Source: Catenisphaera adipataccumulans
GTDB taxonomy: Bacteria; Bacillota_I; Bacilli_A; Erysipelotrichales; Erysipelotrichaceae
DNA: 64,000 nucleotides
Direction: 5' to 3'
Assembly (NCBI RefSeq): GCF_014202755.1
Contig: NZ_JACHHK010000002.1
Span: 1 to 64,000, forward strand
In this document: piece after piece, positions 17,053-25,809 of the stretch
How positions within the stretch are numbered: position 1 is the stretch's first letter
Layout of the letters: the number at the start of each line of letters is the position of its first letter
Notes under the pieces: generated by a model
What the model was told of the DNA's origin: nothing
Databases searched by the model: none
What the model saw: the letters and a program-made list of their open reading frames with translations, nothing else
Program-made: the position numbers and the translations under genes

Positions 17053-19119
17053 ATGAATGAACGGATGATCGAGATTATTAAATTATTAGCAGAGAAAGAC
17101 ATGAACGTTGCTGAACTGGCCGAACATTTTCATGTTTCTTCGCGAACCATTCGCAACGATTTACATACGATCAACGACTGGCTTTTGGAAAAAGGGCTGG
17201 AACCGCTGGAGATCAAACGCGGCGGGATCATTAATAAATCCGAAAATTTTATGGCCGTGACCGACATTCTCGGTGAGATGAATCTGATGACCTATCATAT
17301 GTCCAAACAGGAGCGCAAACGCCTGGCATCGGCCTTATTGATCACGACCCCGGGTTATATTACACTTTCACAGATCGCCGATTACTTGATGGTCAGCCGG
17401 GTGACGATCATCAATGATCTGGACGGCATCAAAAAATTTATCCATAACGGACATCTGGAAGTGATCTCGCAGCCCAACCGCGGCCTTCGCGTAGAGGGAA
17501 AAGAAAGCGCTAAGCGCTTATTCTTAATGAAATTAAGCAACGGCAATAAAGAAAATGATGTGCTGTCAAAATACTTACCGATCCAAGCCGGCAATCAAGT
17601 CGTGATCCGTAAGATCTTATTGGAGCAGGAAGCCAACCATAACAACTACCAGAGCGATTATTCGTTTGAAAGCCTGCTTCTTTATTTAGGCATCATGATC
17701 AACCGCAATATGCAGGGCGAATACATCGAAGTGCAGAAGCATGGAGACAATGATAAATACTTGATGGCCCAGGATATTCTGAAATACATCACACAATATT
17801 GTGCGATCAACACCACACAGGACGAAGTCCTGTTTTTAAGCCATATATTAGGCGGCCTGCGCTATGTGAAACAAGCCTACGGCAACAATGATGCCATTAA
17901 GATCCAAATGATGACCCGTCGTTTTATTGACGCCATCTCACAGGAACTGGAAATGGATCTAAGCAACGACTATGAATTCTATGAAAACTTATCCAACCAC
18001 TTAGAATCCGTGTTTAAATCCGATGCTTCTGCGTTCCCGGAAACGGCCGTGATCCAGCAAGTGCTGGAAGACAACCCCGAAGTGGTTTCAGCGGTAAACA
18101 ACAGTTTGTATACCATTACCAATCATCTGAATCGGGAATTACGTCAGATCGAAATCGGCTACCTGGTCGTTCATGTCTGCGCGGCGATCGAACGGAAGAA
18201 AAACAAAGAAGTTGCTTTTCATGTCATCGTCGTCTGCCATGCCGGCGTCGGTACATCACGCTTGCTGCTGGAACGATTGAAACAGCACTTTAATTTCCAG
18301 GTCGTAGACATCATGTCCAGTCATGAGGTCGGACGTTTGAAACCAGACCAGGCGGATCTGGTCATTTCTACCGTGGAGCTGAAAGACTGCCCGATCGAGA
18401 CCATCGTCGTTTCACCGCTGCTCGGGGATGAGGACTATATCCGTGTGGGCAATAAAGTCGATATGCTGCGCAACAGCCGCCATCTGCCGTCCCGCATCGA
18501 GACCACGAAGCTGACCGCCAAAGGTCTCATGGAAAAACTGAATCCGGTCATCCATGAACTGGCACCGGAACAAGAAGCCGAGCTGACCCGCGGCATCCGC
18601 AAAGTTGTCCGTGAATACTTTAATCAAACCATCGATCCGGAAGAAGATATCTTCTCCCCGTATCTGCACCATTTGCTGCCGCCGTCCCACATTCAGCTGG
18701 ATGTCGAATGCAAAGACTGGAAAGATGCAGTCTATCAATCTGCTCTGCCGCTGTTAAAATGGGGCTATATTGAAGAGCGGTATATCGATGCGATGATCCG
18801 CAATATTGAAGAAAATGGTCCGTATGTCGTGATTTCCAAAGGCTTTGCCATTCCGCATGAAGGCTTGGACATGGGCAGCATCAAAGTCGGCATGAACCTG
18901 ATCCGGCTGAAGACGCCGGTTGAATTTGGGGCAGATGAAGACGATCCGATCCGCTATGTCTGCTGCCTCAGTGCGGTCGATCATAAGACGCACCTGAAAG
19001 CTTTTTTCAATCTGGTGAACATGTTAAAAAATCCGGCCTTCAAACATAAGCTGGATGAAGCGGATACACCGGAAGCCGTTGAAAAAATTATTGAGCAATA
19101 TGAACTCAGCTTAGGATAG
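17053..19119 (+). CDS. PRD-containing PTS-controlled transcriptional activator (GatR/MtlR-like)
   Basis: A multidomain regulator whose activity is set by PTS phosphorylation. In order it has an N-terminal winged helix (VAELAEHFHVSSRTIRND) and a second HTH (TLSQIADYLMVSRVTIINDL). Two PRDs follow, with histidines in FLSHILGGLRYV and YLVVHVCAAIERKK. Next come an EIIB-Gat-like domain with its Cys in VVCHAGVGTSRLL (about 395) and a C-terminal EIIA domain with its His in GFAIPHEG (about 600). The frame is open from 16972, but only the ATG at 17053 (MNERMIEIIKLLAEK) has AAGGA upstream and matches the usual family start, giving 688 residues. It lies directly before the galactitol PTS operon, its probable target. 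Confidence 0.85.
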   Translation: MNERMIEIIKLLAEKDMNVAELAEHFHVSSRTIRNDLHTINDWLLEKGLEPLEIKRGGIINKSENFMAVTDILGEMNLMTYHMSKQERKRLASALLITTPGYITLSQIADYLMVSRVTIINDLDGIKKFIHNGHLEVISQPNRGLRVEGKESAKRLFLMKLSNGNKENDVLSKYLPIQAGNQVVIRKILLEQEANHNNYQSDYSFESLLLYLGIMINRNMQGEYIEVQKHGDNDKYLMAQDILKYITQYCAINTTQDEVLFLSHILGGLRYVKQAYGNNDAIKIQMMTRRFIDAISQELEMDLSNDYEFYENLSNHLESVFKSDASAFPETAVIQQVLEDNPEVVSAVNNSLYTITNHLNRELRQIEIGYLVVHVCAAIERKKNKEVAFHVIVVCHAGVGTSRLLLERLKQHFNFQVVDIMSSHEVGRLKPDQADLVISTVELKDCPIETIVVSPLLGDEDYIRVGNKVDMLRNSRHLPSRIETTKLTAKGLMEKLNPVIHELAPEQEAELTRGIRKVVREYFNQTIDPEEDIFSPYLHHLLPPSHIQLDVECKDWKDAVYQSALPLLKWGYIEERYIDAMIRNIEENGPYVVISKGFAIPHEGLDMGSIKVGMNLIRLKTPVEFGADEDDPIRYVCCLSAVDHKTHLKAFFNLVNMLKNPAFKHKLDEADTPEAVEKIIEQYELSLG

Positions 19120-19212
19120 GAAAAAGTCAAAGTTGTTTCCGGAAATTGAGAAAAAATCAAGAAAAGCAAGAGAAAATATTTCTTGTTTACGGAAAAAGAA
19201 AAATAGTGATTC

Positions 19213-19242
19213 AAAATCTCCTTTATATAAAGGAGATTTTTT
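19213..19242 (+). terminator. intrinsic terminator after the PRD regulator
   Basis: The long palindrome AAAATCTCC...GGAGATTTT ends in six T and forms a strong hairpin between the regulator and the PTS operon. Confidence 0.85.
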
Positions 19243-19328
19243 AATTTGTAAATTGGTTTCCAAATTTGGGAAAAGAAACATACCGGTATGATTCTTTTCC
19301 CGTAAAAAGTAATACCTTTGACTGTTTT

Positions 19329-19342
19329 TGAAAACGTTTACA
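19329..19342 (+). promoter_or_regulatory. catabolite-responsive element (cre)
   Basis: TGAAAACGTTTACA matches the CcpA operator consensus TGWNANCGNTNWCA at every fixed position. It lies about 55 bases before the EIIA gene, just after a TTGACT (19318-19323), where CcpA with Ser-phosphorylated HPr would repress the galactitol operon. HprK, which makes that HPr form, is encoded at 48450. Confidence 0.8.
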
Positions 19343-19363
19343 CGATAACATATGGGTGTAAAC
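19336..19363 (+). promoter_or_regulatory. 8-bp inverted repeat, candidate operator of the PTS operon
   Basis: GTTTACAC (19336-19343) and GTGTAAAC (19356-19363) are perfect inverted copies with centres 20 bp apart, two helical turns. The left arm overlaps the cre site. It is a plausible binding site for the adjacent PRD regulator, or a stem in the 5' leader. Confidence 0.5.
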
Positions 19364-19394
19364 AGAAAACAGACAAGCGAAAGGAGGAATGCTG

Positions 19395-19859
19395 ATGATC
19401 TGGGAGAAGTTAGACGAGCAACGAATCTACTTAGGACTGAAGGCAGACAACACAGACGAAATCTTCGAAAAAATGGGGAGACCCCTCATTGAACAAGGCT
19501 TTGCCAAAGAGAACTATGTAGAAGGATTGATCGAACGAGAAAAGGAATTCTGTACCGGATTGGCCACACCGATCGGTGTCGCGATCCCGCATACCGCAGC
19601 TGATTATGTAAATAAAACCACCTTCAGTATCGCGGTGCTGGATCACCCGGTCGAATTCACGGAAATGGGAACGGACGATGACAAAGTAAACGTCGAAGTC
19701 GTCATTATGCTGACGATCGCGGAAGCACACGGACACATTGATATGCTGCAGCGCGTCATTGCCATCATCCAGGACCCGGAGCTTGTAAAGAATATTAAAA
19801 ATGCAAAAGATGAAAAAACAGTCATTGAACTGATCAAAGAAAAGGAGAACACATTATGA
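19395..19859 (+). CDS. gatA: PTS EIIA component, galactitol/fructose type
   Basis: A 154-residue cytoplasmic phosphocarrier that takes phosphate from HPr and passes it to EIIB. The active-site His is in the GVAIPHTAAD motif near residue 58, typical of the EIIA-2 family. I use the ATG at 19395, seven bases after GGAGG, rather than the ATG at 19389, which touches the ribosome-binding site. It is the first gene of EIIA-EIIB-EIIC-gatD-gatZ, and its stop overlaps the EIIB start (ATGAG). Galactitol specificity is inferred from GatD and GatZ. Confidence 0.85.
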   Translation: MIWEKLDEQRIYLGLKADNTDEIFEKMGRPLIEQGFAKENYVEGLIEREKEFCTGLATPIGVAIPHTAADYVNKTTFSIAVLDHPVEFTEMGTDDDKVNVEVVIMLTIAEAHGHIDMLQRVIAIIQDPELVKNIKNAKDEKTVIELIKEKENTL

Positions 19860-20140
19860 GTAAGAAAAAAGTAATCGTAGCCTGCGGCGGAGCCGTCGCA
19901 ACCAGTACTGTAGCAGCCAATGCCGTCGTTCAGTTATGCAAGGAAAACGGAATCGATGTTGAGATCGCACAATGCCGTATTTCGGAAATTGCTTCCAACC
20001 TGCCGGCTGACTTGATCGTGCCGACTTCCCGCGTAAAACGCGACTATGGCGTTCCGCTGATCACAGGCATGCCATTTGTATCCGGTGTCGGTGTCGAAAA
20101 GACCAAAGAAAAGATTTTAAAAGTTCTGAAAGATGATTAA
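19856..20140 (+). CDS. gatB: PTS EIIB component, galactitol-type
   Basis: 94 residues with the phosphocysteine motif VACGGAVATSTVAA near residue 10, the P-loop form of EIIB-Gat. It accepts phosphate from EIIA and phosphorylates the sugar transported by EIIC. It overlaps the EIIA gene by four bases. Confidence 0.88.
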   Translation: MSKKKVIVACGGAVATSTVAANAVVQLCKENGIDVEIAQCRISEIASNLPADLIVPTSRVKRDYGVPLITGMPFVSGVGVEKTKEKILKVLKDD

Positions 20141-20166
20141 GAAAAATTAAGGAGAGAAATGAAGTT

Positions 20167-21534
20167 ATGTTAGATGCTTGTGCATTTGTGATTAATTACA
20201 TCGTAGACATGGGTGCGTCGGTCATGATCCCGATCGTGATCGCCATCCTGAGCATCATCGTCGGCGTCAAGCCGGGCAAAGCGATCCGTTCTGGTTTGAT
20301 GATCGGTGTCGGCTTTGTCGGCCTGGGCTTGATCGTCGACATGATGAATGAACAGTTAGGACCTGCAGCGCAGGCGATGTCGGAAAACTTCGGCCTGTCG
20401 CTGTCCGTTGTCGATATCGGATGGCCGGGCGCTTCTCCGATGACCTGGGCTTCTGAGATCGCTACAGTAGCGATCCCGATCGCCGTCGGCGTCAACATCC
20501 TGATGCTGGTGCTGAAAATGACCCGCACGGTCAACGTCGATATCTGGAACGTTTGGCATATGACATTCACCGGCGCGATCTGCTACGCCGTGACCGGAAA
20601 TTTTGGTTTAGGTATCCTGGGTGTCATCGTTCACGCAGTCATCGCATACAAGCTTGGTGATATCTGGGCACCGTTGATGCAGGACTACTTCGAGCTGGAC
20701 GGTCTGACCATCCCGCATGGTACTTCCGCTTACATGGCACCGTTTGCCTGCGTCGTTGACTGGATCATTGAAAAGATCCCAGGCCTGCGCAATGTCAACT
20801 TCTCAATCGATTCGCTGCAGGAACGTGTCGGCGTGCTGGCTGAACCAGTTGTCATTGGTTTCATCTTAGGTGCTGCCATTGGTTTCATGGCTGGATACGA
20901 TGCACAGGGCGCATTGCCGCTGGGCGTCAATATGTCGGCTGTCATGGTCTTGATGCCGAAAATCGTTAAATGTATCATGGATGGCCTGCTGCCGTTATCG
21001 GACCGCGCAAAAGAAATCATGAATACGCGATTCAGCGGTCAGGAATTCTACATCGGTCTGGATCCGGCGATCCTGCTGGGCGACCCGGAAGTTGTAACGG
21101 CTGGTTTGATCTTCATCCCATTGACGCTGCTGATCGCGGTTTTGGTACCGGGCAACCGGATCCTGCCGTTCGGTGACTTGGCGACGATCGGATTCTTCAT
21201 CGCCATCGCAGTTGCCGTACACAAAGGAAACCTGTTCCGTACGTTGATCTCCGGCTCGGTCATCATGTATGTCACGATCTGGATCGCAAACCAGACCATC
21301 CCTTGGCTGACCGCATTGGCACACCAGACAGGTACGAGCTCGGCTTCGGCTATTGCTGCACTGGACCAGGGCGGATCACCGATCACTTACATCTATGTAC
21401 AGTTGTGCACGATGCAGAATGTCTCCGGCTTGCTGATCATCGGCATCATCTACGTCATCTGTATGATCTTCGCAGTGAAGACATCGAAAAAACGTGCGGC
21501 TGAATTGGCAGCTGCTGAAGCAGAAGAAGAATAA
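20167..21534 (+). CDS. gatC: PTS EIIC component, galactitol permease
   Basis: An integral membrane protein of 455 residues with about ten hydrophobic segments and the GatC-family character: a short N-terminus, VDMGASVMIPIVIAIL, and a Glu/Ala-rich cytoplasmic tail. It carries substrate across the membrane while EIIB phosphorylates it. AAGGAGAG lies 10 bases before the ATG. A four-codon ORF (ATG 20159) overlaps the start and is probably incidental. Confidence 0.88.
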   Translation: MLDACAFVINYIVDMGASVMIPIVIAILSIIVGVKPGKAIRSGLMIGVGFVGLGLIVDMMNEQLGPAAQAMSENFGLSLSVVDIGWPGASPMTWASEIATVAIPIAVGVNILMLVLKMTRTVNVDIWNVWHMTFTGAICYAVTGNFGLGILGVIVHAVIAYKLGDIWAPLMQDYFELDGLTIPHGTSAYMAPFACVVDWIIEKIPGLRNVNFSIDSLQERVGVLAEPVVIGFILGAAIGFMAGYDAQGALPLGVNMSAVMVLMPKIVKCIMDGLLPLSDRAKEIMNTRFSGQEFYIGLDPAILLGDPEVVTAGLIFIPLTLLIAVLVPGNRILPFGDLATIGFFIAIAVAVHKGNLFRTLISGSVIMYVTIWIANQTIPWLTALAHQTGTSSASAIAALDQGGSPITYIYVQLCTMQNVSGLLIIGIIYVICMIFAVKTSKKRAAELAAAEAEEE

Positions 21535-21557
21535 AAAGAAAGAAGGAACCAACCCAA

Positions 21558-22607
21558 ATGAAAGCAGGAGTATTACACGGAAAAGAAGATCTTCGTTATG
21601 AAGAGATCGAAAAACCAAACCCGAAGAAAGGCGAGGTACGGATCAAAGTTAAATATACCGGCATCTGCGGATCGGATATCCCGCGTGTCAACGGCGATGC
21701 TTCCCATTTCTATCCGAATATTTTAGGACATGAATTCTCCGGTGTCGTAGATGAAGTAGGCGAAGGCGTCAAGAACCTGCAGGTCGGACAGCGTGTGGCC
21801 GGCGTTCCGCTGGTGCCATGCATGGAATGTGAAGACTGCCTGAGCGGCAACTATTCATTGTGCAAGCATTACAGCTTTATCGGCTCCCGTCAGTTCGGCA
21901 GCTTCGCTGAATACGTCTGCGTACCGGCAGCGAATGCTGTACCGTTCGATGACTCGGTATCCTTTGAACAAGGTGCTTTGTTTGAACCGGCTACCGTGGC
22001 ACTGCACGGTTTGGAGCGCGTACCGTTCAAAGGCGGCAAGACGGTCGCCATCCTGGGCGGCGGAACGATCGGATTGTTCACGATGCAGTGGGCAAAGATC
22101 TACGGTGCTGCCAAAGTTGTTGTCTTCGATATCCAGAATGAACGTCTGGAACTGGCAAAACGCTTCGGTGCTGACGCAGGTGTGAATACTTTGGATGAGG
22201 ATTTCATGGATCAGGCAATGGCTCTGACGGACGGACATGGATATGACTATGTCTATGAAACAGCCGGCAACACGATCACCATGAAGATGGCCTATGCTCT
22301 GGCAGCCAATAAAGCCTACGTGACCTTTATCGGAACACCGAAGAAAGAAATCACTTTTACTGTCAAAGAATGGGAAATGATGAACCGCAAAGAATTTACC
22401 ATGACGGGTTCCTGGATGTCCTACAGTGCGCCGTTCCCAGGCCATGAATGGACCAATGTGGCACATTTCTTCCAGACCGGACAGCTGAAATACAGCGATG
22501 AGCTGATCTTTAAGAAAATGCCGTTAAGCAAGATCGCCGATGCGTTTGAAATGTACAAGACACCAGGCGCAGTCAAAGGCAAGATCCTGATCAATTCAGA
22601 AGAGTAA
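21558..22607 (+). CDS. gatD: galactitol-1-phosphate 5-dehydrogenase
   Basis: A zinc-dependent medium-chain dehydrogenase of 349 residues that oxidises galactitol-1-phosphate to tagatose-6-phosphate. It has the catalytic zinc segment GICGSDIPR near 36 and GHEFSG near 57. The structural zinc Cys cluster is CMECEDCLSGNYSLC near 94-108, and the NAD Rossmann loop is ILGGGTIG near 172. The C-terminal GSWMSYSAPFPGHEW closely recalls E. coli GatD (GSWMNYSSPWPGQEW), which supports the specific name. It lies between EIIC and gatZ. Confidence 0.88.
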   Translation: MKAGVLHGKEDLRYEEIEKPNPKKGEVRIKVKYTGICGSDIPRVNGDASHFYPNILGHEFSGVVDEVGEGVKNLQVGQRVAGVPLVPCMECEDCLSGNYSLCKHYSFIGSRQFGSFAEYVCVPAANAVPFDDSVSFEQGALFEPATVALHGLERVPFKGGKTVAILGGGTIGLFTMQWAKIYGAAKVVVFDIQNERLELAKRFGADAGVNTLDEDFMDQAMALTDGHGYDYVYETAGNTITMKMAYALAANKAYVTFIGTPKKEITFTVKEWEMMNRKEFTMTGSWMSYSAPFPGHEWTNVAHFFQTGQLKYSDELIFKKMPLSKIADAFEMYKTPGAVKGKILINSEE

Positions 22608-22616
22608 GGAGGAACA

Positions 22617-23939
22617 ATGGAAAACGCATTAAAAAATATCGTTAAGCTGCAGAAAGCAGGCAACCCGGTCGGCATCTGTTCGGTCTGCACCGGCAATGCC
22701 TATGTCATTGAAGCAGCATTGGAACGAGCGAAGGAAACCGACAGTGTCGTCCTGATCGAATCAACTGCCAATCAGGTGGATCAAAACGGCGGTTATACGG
22801 GAATGAAACCTGCGGATTTCTACCAAATGGTCTATGACAAAGCCGATGCGATCGGTCTGGACCGCAGCCGCGTCTTCTTAGGCGGTGATCATCTTGGACC
22901 GCTGACCGTTACAGATCTGCCGGAAAAAGAAGCAATGGCCTATGCCCGCCGGCTGGTACATGATTATGTAGCAGCAGGCTATACGAAGATCCATATCGAC
23001 ACAAGCATGAAAGTGGCCGATGATGATCCGGATACCCGATTGAGCGATGAAACCATTTCCCGCCGCGGCGCCGAGCTCGCAAAGGTCTGTGAAGAAGCTT
23101 ATCAGGAATTGAAAAAGACCCGTCCGGATGCGGTAAGGCCGGTCTACATTGTCGGCAGCGAGGTACCGATCCCAGGCGGTGCGCAGGATCCGAAAGCCGG
23201 CATGCAGGTCACGCGGGTCGAGGATTTCAAAGCGACATACAAAGCATTTGAAAAAGCGTTTGCCGATCAAGGACTGACCGAGACATGGAAGGATGTCATG
23301 GCCATCGTCGTTCAGCCAGGCGTAGAAGAGAAGGATGCCGGCTGTGAAGAATACGATCGCAAACGGGCAGCAGAATTGATGGCATCGATCAAGGATTTCC
23401 CGAACTTGGTCTTCGAAGGACACTCAACGGATTACCAGACCAAATACAAGCTGCGTGAGTTGGTGGAAGACGGTGTCGGCATCCTGAAAGTCGGTCCGGG
23501 CATGACCTTCGCGATGCGGGAAGCCTTGTTCGCACTGGCTTATATGGAAGACCAGCAGCTGAATGGCGCGCATGAAGCGGAGAAATCGCATTTCATCGAC
23601 GTGCTGGACAAAGCGATGTTGGCGGATCCGAAGTATTGGAAAAAATACTATCATGGAACGGATGATGAGATCGCCTTCAAACGGAAATTCTCATTCTCTG
23701 ACCGCAGCCGCTACTACATGCCGAATGAAGCAGTCGATGCCGCAAAGAATAAAATGTTGGAGAACTTAAGAAAATACGGCATCAACTTATCGACGTTGTC
23801 TCAGTTCATGCCGCTGCAATATACGAAAGTAAGAGAAGGAACATTAGCTAACGATCCTGAAGCACTGATTAAGGACAAAATCAAATACACGATCGACGAA
23901 TACCTCTTTGCAACTCGCCAGGAGCAATTGGTAAAATAA
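22617..23939 (+). CDS. gatZ: tagatose-1,6-bisphosphate aldolase subunit GatZ/KbaZ
   Basis: 440 residues of the GatZ/KbaZ family (GICSVCTGNAYVIEAAL, ESTANQVDQNGGYTGM, FLGGDHLGP, IHIDTSMK). In enterobacteria GatZ is the non-catalytic partner that stabilises the class II aldolase GatY. No GatY, and no tagatose-6-phosphate kinase, is encoded nearby, so either the partner lies elsewhere or this protein acts alone. GGAGG precedes the ATG. It is the last gene of the PTS operon, with a strong terminator after it. Confidence 0.88.
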   Translation: MENALKNIVKLQKAGNPVGICSVCTGNAYVIEAALERAKETDSVVLIESTANQVDQNGGYTGMKPADFYQMVYDKADAIGLDRSRVFLGGDHLGPLTVTDLPEKEAMAYARRLVHDYVAAGYTKIHIDTSMKVADDDPDTRLSDETISRRGAELAKVCEEAYQELKKTRPDAVRPVYIVGSEVPIPGGAQDPKAGMQVTRVEDFKATYKAFEKAFADQGLTETWKDVMAIVVQPGVEEKDAGCEEYDRKRAAELMASIKDFPNLVFEGHSTDYQTKYKLRELVEDGVGILKVGPGMTFAMREALFALAYMEDQQLNGAHEAEKSHFIDVLDKAMLADPKYWKKYYHGTDDEIAFKRKFSFSDRSRYYMPNEAVDAAKNKMLENLRKYGINLSTLSQFMPLQYTKVREGTLANDPEALIKDKIKYTIDEYLFATRQEQLVK

Positions 23940-23985
23940 CTAAGTCCTTCCCATAAGAAATATATAGGACTCCGAAAATAAAATC

Positions 23986-24022
23986 AACCAGAAGGAACTA
24001 CGCCGGTTCCTTCTGGTTTTTT
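23986..24022 (+). terminator. intrinsic terminator after gatZ
   Basis: A perfect 13-bp stem, AACCAGAAGGAAC / GTTCCTTCTGGTT, with a seven-base loop and T run. The stop codon of the converging membrane-protein gene lies in the loop, so the hairpin may serve both strands. Confidence 0.9.
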
Positions 24023-24345
24023 ATACAGTACATGACGACCAGCGGCAGCGCGATATTAAACACCAGATATTCTGCCAGGCCTTCTGTACCATAGTTGATC
24101 AGACCGATCATCATGCAGATCAGGCCGACCGCTAATGTTGCAGCTGCCCACTTGAATGTACGATCAGGATCTTTCAGTTGAACGCCCCAAACGCCGAGAA
24201 CCATAAAGAAGAATCCCTGGACGGCGGCCAATAGTTCCTGGCCCCAGTTCGATCCTAGCCGTGTGACCATCAAATAGACAGCCAAAAACAGTAAACAGCC
24301 CCGCAGCATGATAAACAGCGAAGCAATCCTACGAAGTATGTTCAT
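23998..24345 (-). CDS. small integral membrane protein, function unknown
   Basis: 115 residues with four hydrophobic segments (LFIMLRGCLLFLAVYLMV, LAAVQGFFFMVLGVWGV, AAATLAVGLICMMIGL, LVFNIALPLVVMY) and a short basic tail. I start at the ATG at 24345 because AGGAGG lies seven bases upstream of it on the minus strand. The frame extends seven codons further without support. It faces gatZ across a shared terminator and diverges from exoA. I do not recognise the family. Confidence 0.65.
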   Translation of the reverse strand: MNILRRIASLFIMLRGCLLFLAVYLMVTRLGSNWGQELLAAVQGFFFMVLGVWGVQLKDPDRTFKWAAATLAVGLICMMIGLINYGTEGLAEYLVFNIALPLVVMYCIKNQKEPA

Positions 24346-24416
24346 CGTTGATCCTCCTAGTACCATGATAACTCATAAGCACGATTCATGGTAGAATGAA
24401 AACGAGGTGAAAAAAA

Positions 24417-25169
24417 ATGAAATGTATATCATGGAATGTGAACGGCATTCGTGCCGTTTTAAAGAAGGATTTTGTAGAAATCCTATATGCGCTGGACGCT
24501 GATGTGTTCTGCGTGCAGGAAACCAAGGCCCAGCCGGATCAGATCGAAGTTGATTGTGAACTGTATCCATATCGGTACATCAACAGTGCGCAGCGCAAAG
24601 GCTACAGCGGTACGATGATCTTCTGTAAAAAAGAACCGCTCTCCGTGCATTACGGCATCGATCGACCGGAGCATGATACCGAAGGACGCGTGATCACGAT
24701 TGAATACGAAAACTGTTATTTAGTGACGGTGTACACCCCGAATGCCGGCGACGGCCTGAAGCGTCTGGATTACCGGATGGATTGGGATAAAGCGTTTGCG
24801 GACTATATCCGGTCTTTAAACAAACCCGTCATGATCTGCGGTGATTTCAATGTGGCCAATGAAGAAATCGATATCAAAAATCCCCAAAGCAACCATCACA
24901 ATGCCGGCTTTACCGATGAGGAACGAAACAGCTTTAAAGAAAACCTGCTCAGCCAGCTCTCGGATACCTATCGGACGTTGTATCCGGAGAAGGTGGAATA
25001 TTCCTGGTGGTCGTATCGTTTTAAGGCCAGAGAACGCAATGCCGGATGGCGGATCGACTATTGGCTGGTCAGCCCGGAACTGATGGAAAAAGTACAGGAT
25101 TCGAAGATCCTGACCGATATTTACGGCAGCGATCATTGTCCGGTCGAGCTGGACATCGAGGTGGCATAG
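24417..25169 (+). CDS. exoA: exodeoxyribonuclease III / AP endonuclease
   Basis: A 250-residue magnesium-dependent nuclease of the exonuclease-endonuclease-phosphatase fold for base-excision repair. Motifs are WNVNGIRA (N-terminus), the catalytic Glu in VQETKAQ near 36, YSGTMIF, ICGDFNVA near 142 and the C-terminal GSDHCPVEL. GAGGTG precedes the ATG. The next gene starts immediately after the stop codon. Confidence 0.95.
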   Translation: MKCISWNVNGIRAVLKKDFVEILYALDADVFCVQETKAQPDQIEVDCELYPYRYINSAQRKGYSGTMIFCKKEPLSVHYGIDRPEHDTEGRVITIEYENCYLVTVYTPNAGDGLKRLDYRMDWDKAFADYIRSLNKPVMICGDFNVANEEIDIKNPQSNHHNAGFTDEERNSFKENLLSQLSDTYRTLYPEKVEYSWWSYRFKARERNAGWRIDYWLVSPELMEKVQDSKILTDIYGSDHCPVELDIEVA

Positions 25170-25754
25170 ATGACGGACCGTCTTGCGCAGCAGATGCGCT
25201 TCTGCCTGGAAATCGATCAGGAAAAGAACATTGACCGCCATACCTATACGACAGAATACCGCCGGGAAAACGATGCGGAACATGCCTGGCATATGGCCGT
25301 CATGGCTATGGTCCTGCATGAGTATGCCAATGAAGACGTTGATCTGCTGCGGGTGATCGAACTGCTTTTGGTGCATGATCTGGTGGAAATTTATGCCGGG
25401 GATACGTTTGCGTATGATGAAGAGGGCAAAAAGACGCAGAAGGAACGGGAGACCCAAGCGGCTGACCGTCTGTATGCGATGCTGCCGGACGATCAGGAAC
25501 AATATTTCCGCGGTCTGTGGGACGAATTTGAAAATGAGCAGACACCGGAAGCCCGCTTTGCCCACACACTGGATAACTTCCAGCCCGTGATGCTGAATGA
25601 TGCGACAGGCGGCAAGCTGTGGCAGGAAGCAGGTGCGCATCTGGATCAGATCCTGGAACGCAATCATAATACGGCGGCCGGATCGAAGACGCTTTGGGAA
25701 TATTCTTATCATCATTTTATCGAGCCGCATGTAGGCAAAGAGATCAAAAAATAG
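25170..25754 (+). CDS. HD-domain metal-dependent hydrolase (YfbR-like)
   Basis: 194 residues with HD-superfamily metal ligands: DAEHAWHMAVMAM near 35, VHDLVEIYAGDT near 67 and a late HTLDNFQP near 132. Close relatives include 5'-deoxynucleotidase-type HD proteins, so a nucleotide phosphohydrolase is the best guess, not proven. The ATG directly follows the exoA stop codon, so the two are translationally coupled, which fits a DNA or nucleotide housekeeping role. Confidence 0.75.
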   Translation: MTDRLAQQMRFCLEIDQEKNIDRHTYTTEYRRENDAEHAWHMAVMAMVLHEYANEDVDLLRVIELLLVHDLVEIYAGDTFAYDEEGKKTQKERETQAADRLYAMLPDDQEQYFRGLWDEFENEQTPEARFAHTLDNFQPVMLNDATGGKLWQEAGAHLDQILERNHNTAAGSKTLWEYSYHHFIEPHVGKEIKK

Positions 25755-25775
25755 ATGTCAGACATCAAACAAACT

Positions 25776-25803
25776 TTTAACAGACAACTATTTGTAGTAT
25801 AGT
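25776..25803 (+). promoter_or_regulatory. candidate promoter of the gntR gene
   Basis: TTTAAC/TTAACA (25776-25782) and TATAGT (25798-25803) are 15-16 bases apart. The predicted start site falls on or beside the ATG at 25810, and there is no Shine-Dalgarno, which would make a leaderless message. Confidence 0.45.
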
Positions 25804-25809
25804 AAAGGC

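Noticed and set aside
20159-20173. Four-codon ORF overlapping the EIIC start
   Set aside because: It is too short to judge, and the Shine-Dalgarno spacing suits the EIIC ATG.
21855-22466. 203-codon minus-strand ORF opposite gatD
   Set aside because: Shadow frame of a zinc dehydrogenase with intact motifs.
24816-25730. 304-codon minus-strand ORF
   Set aside because: Antisense shadow of exoA and the HD hydrolase gene, which carry clear catalytic motifs on the plus strand.
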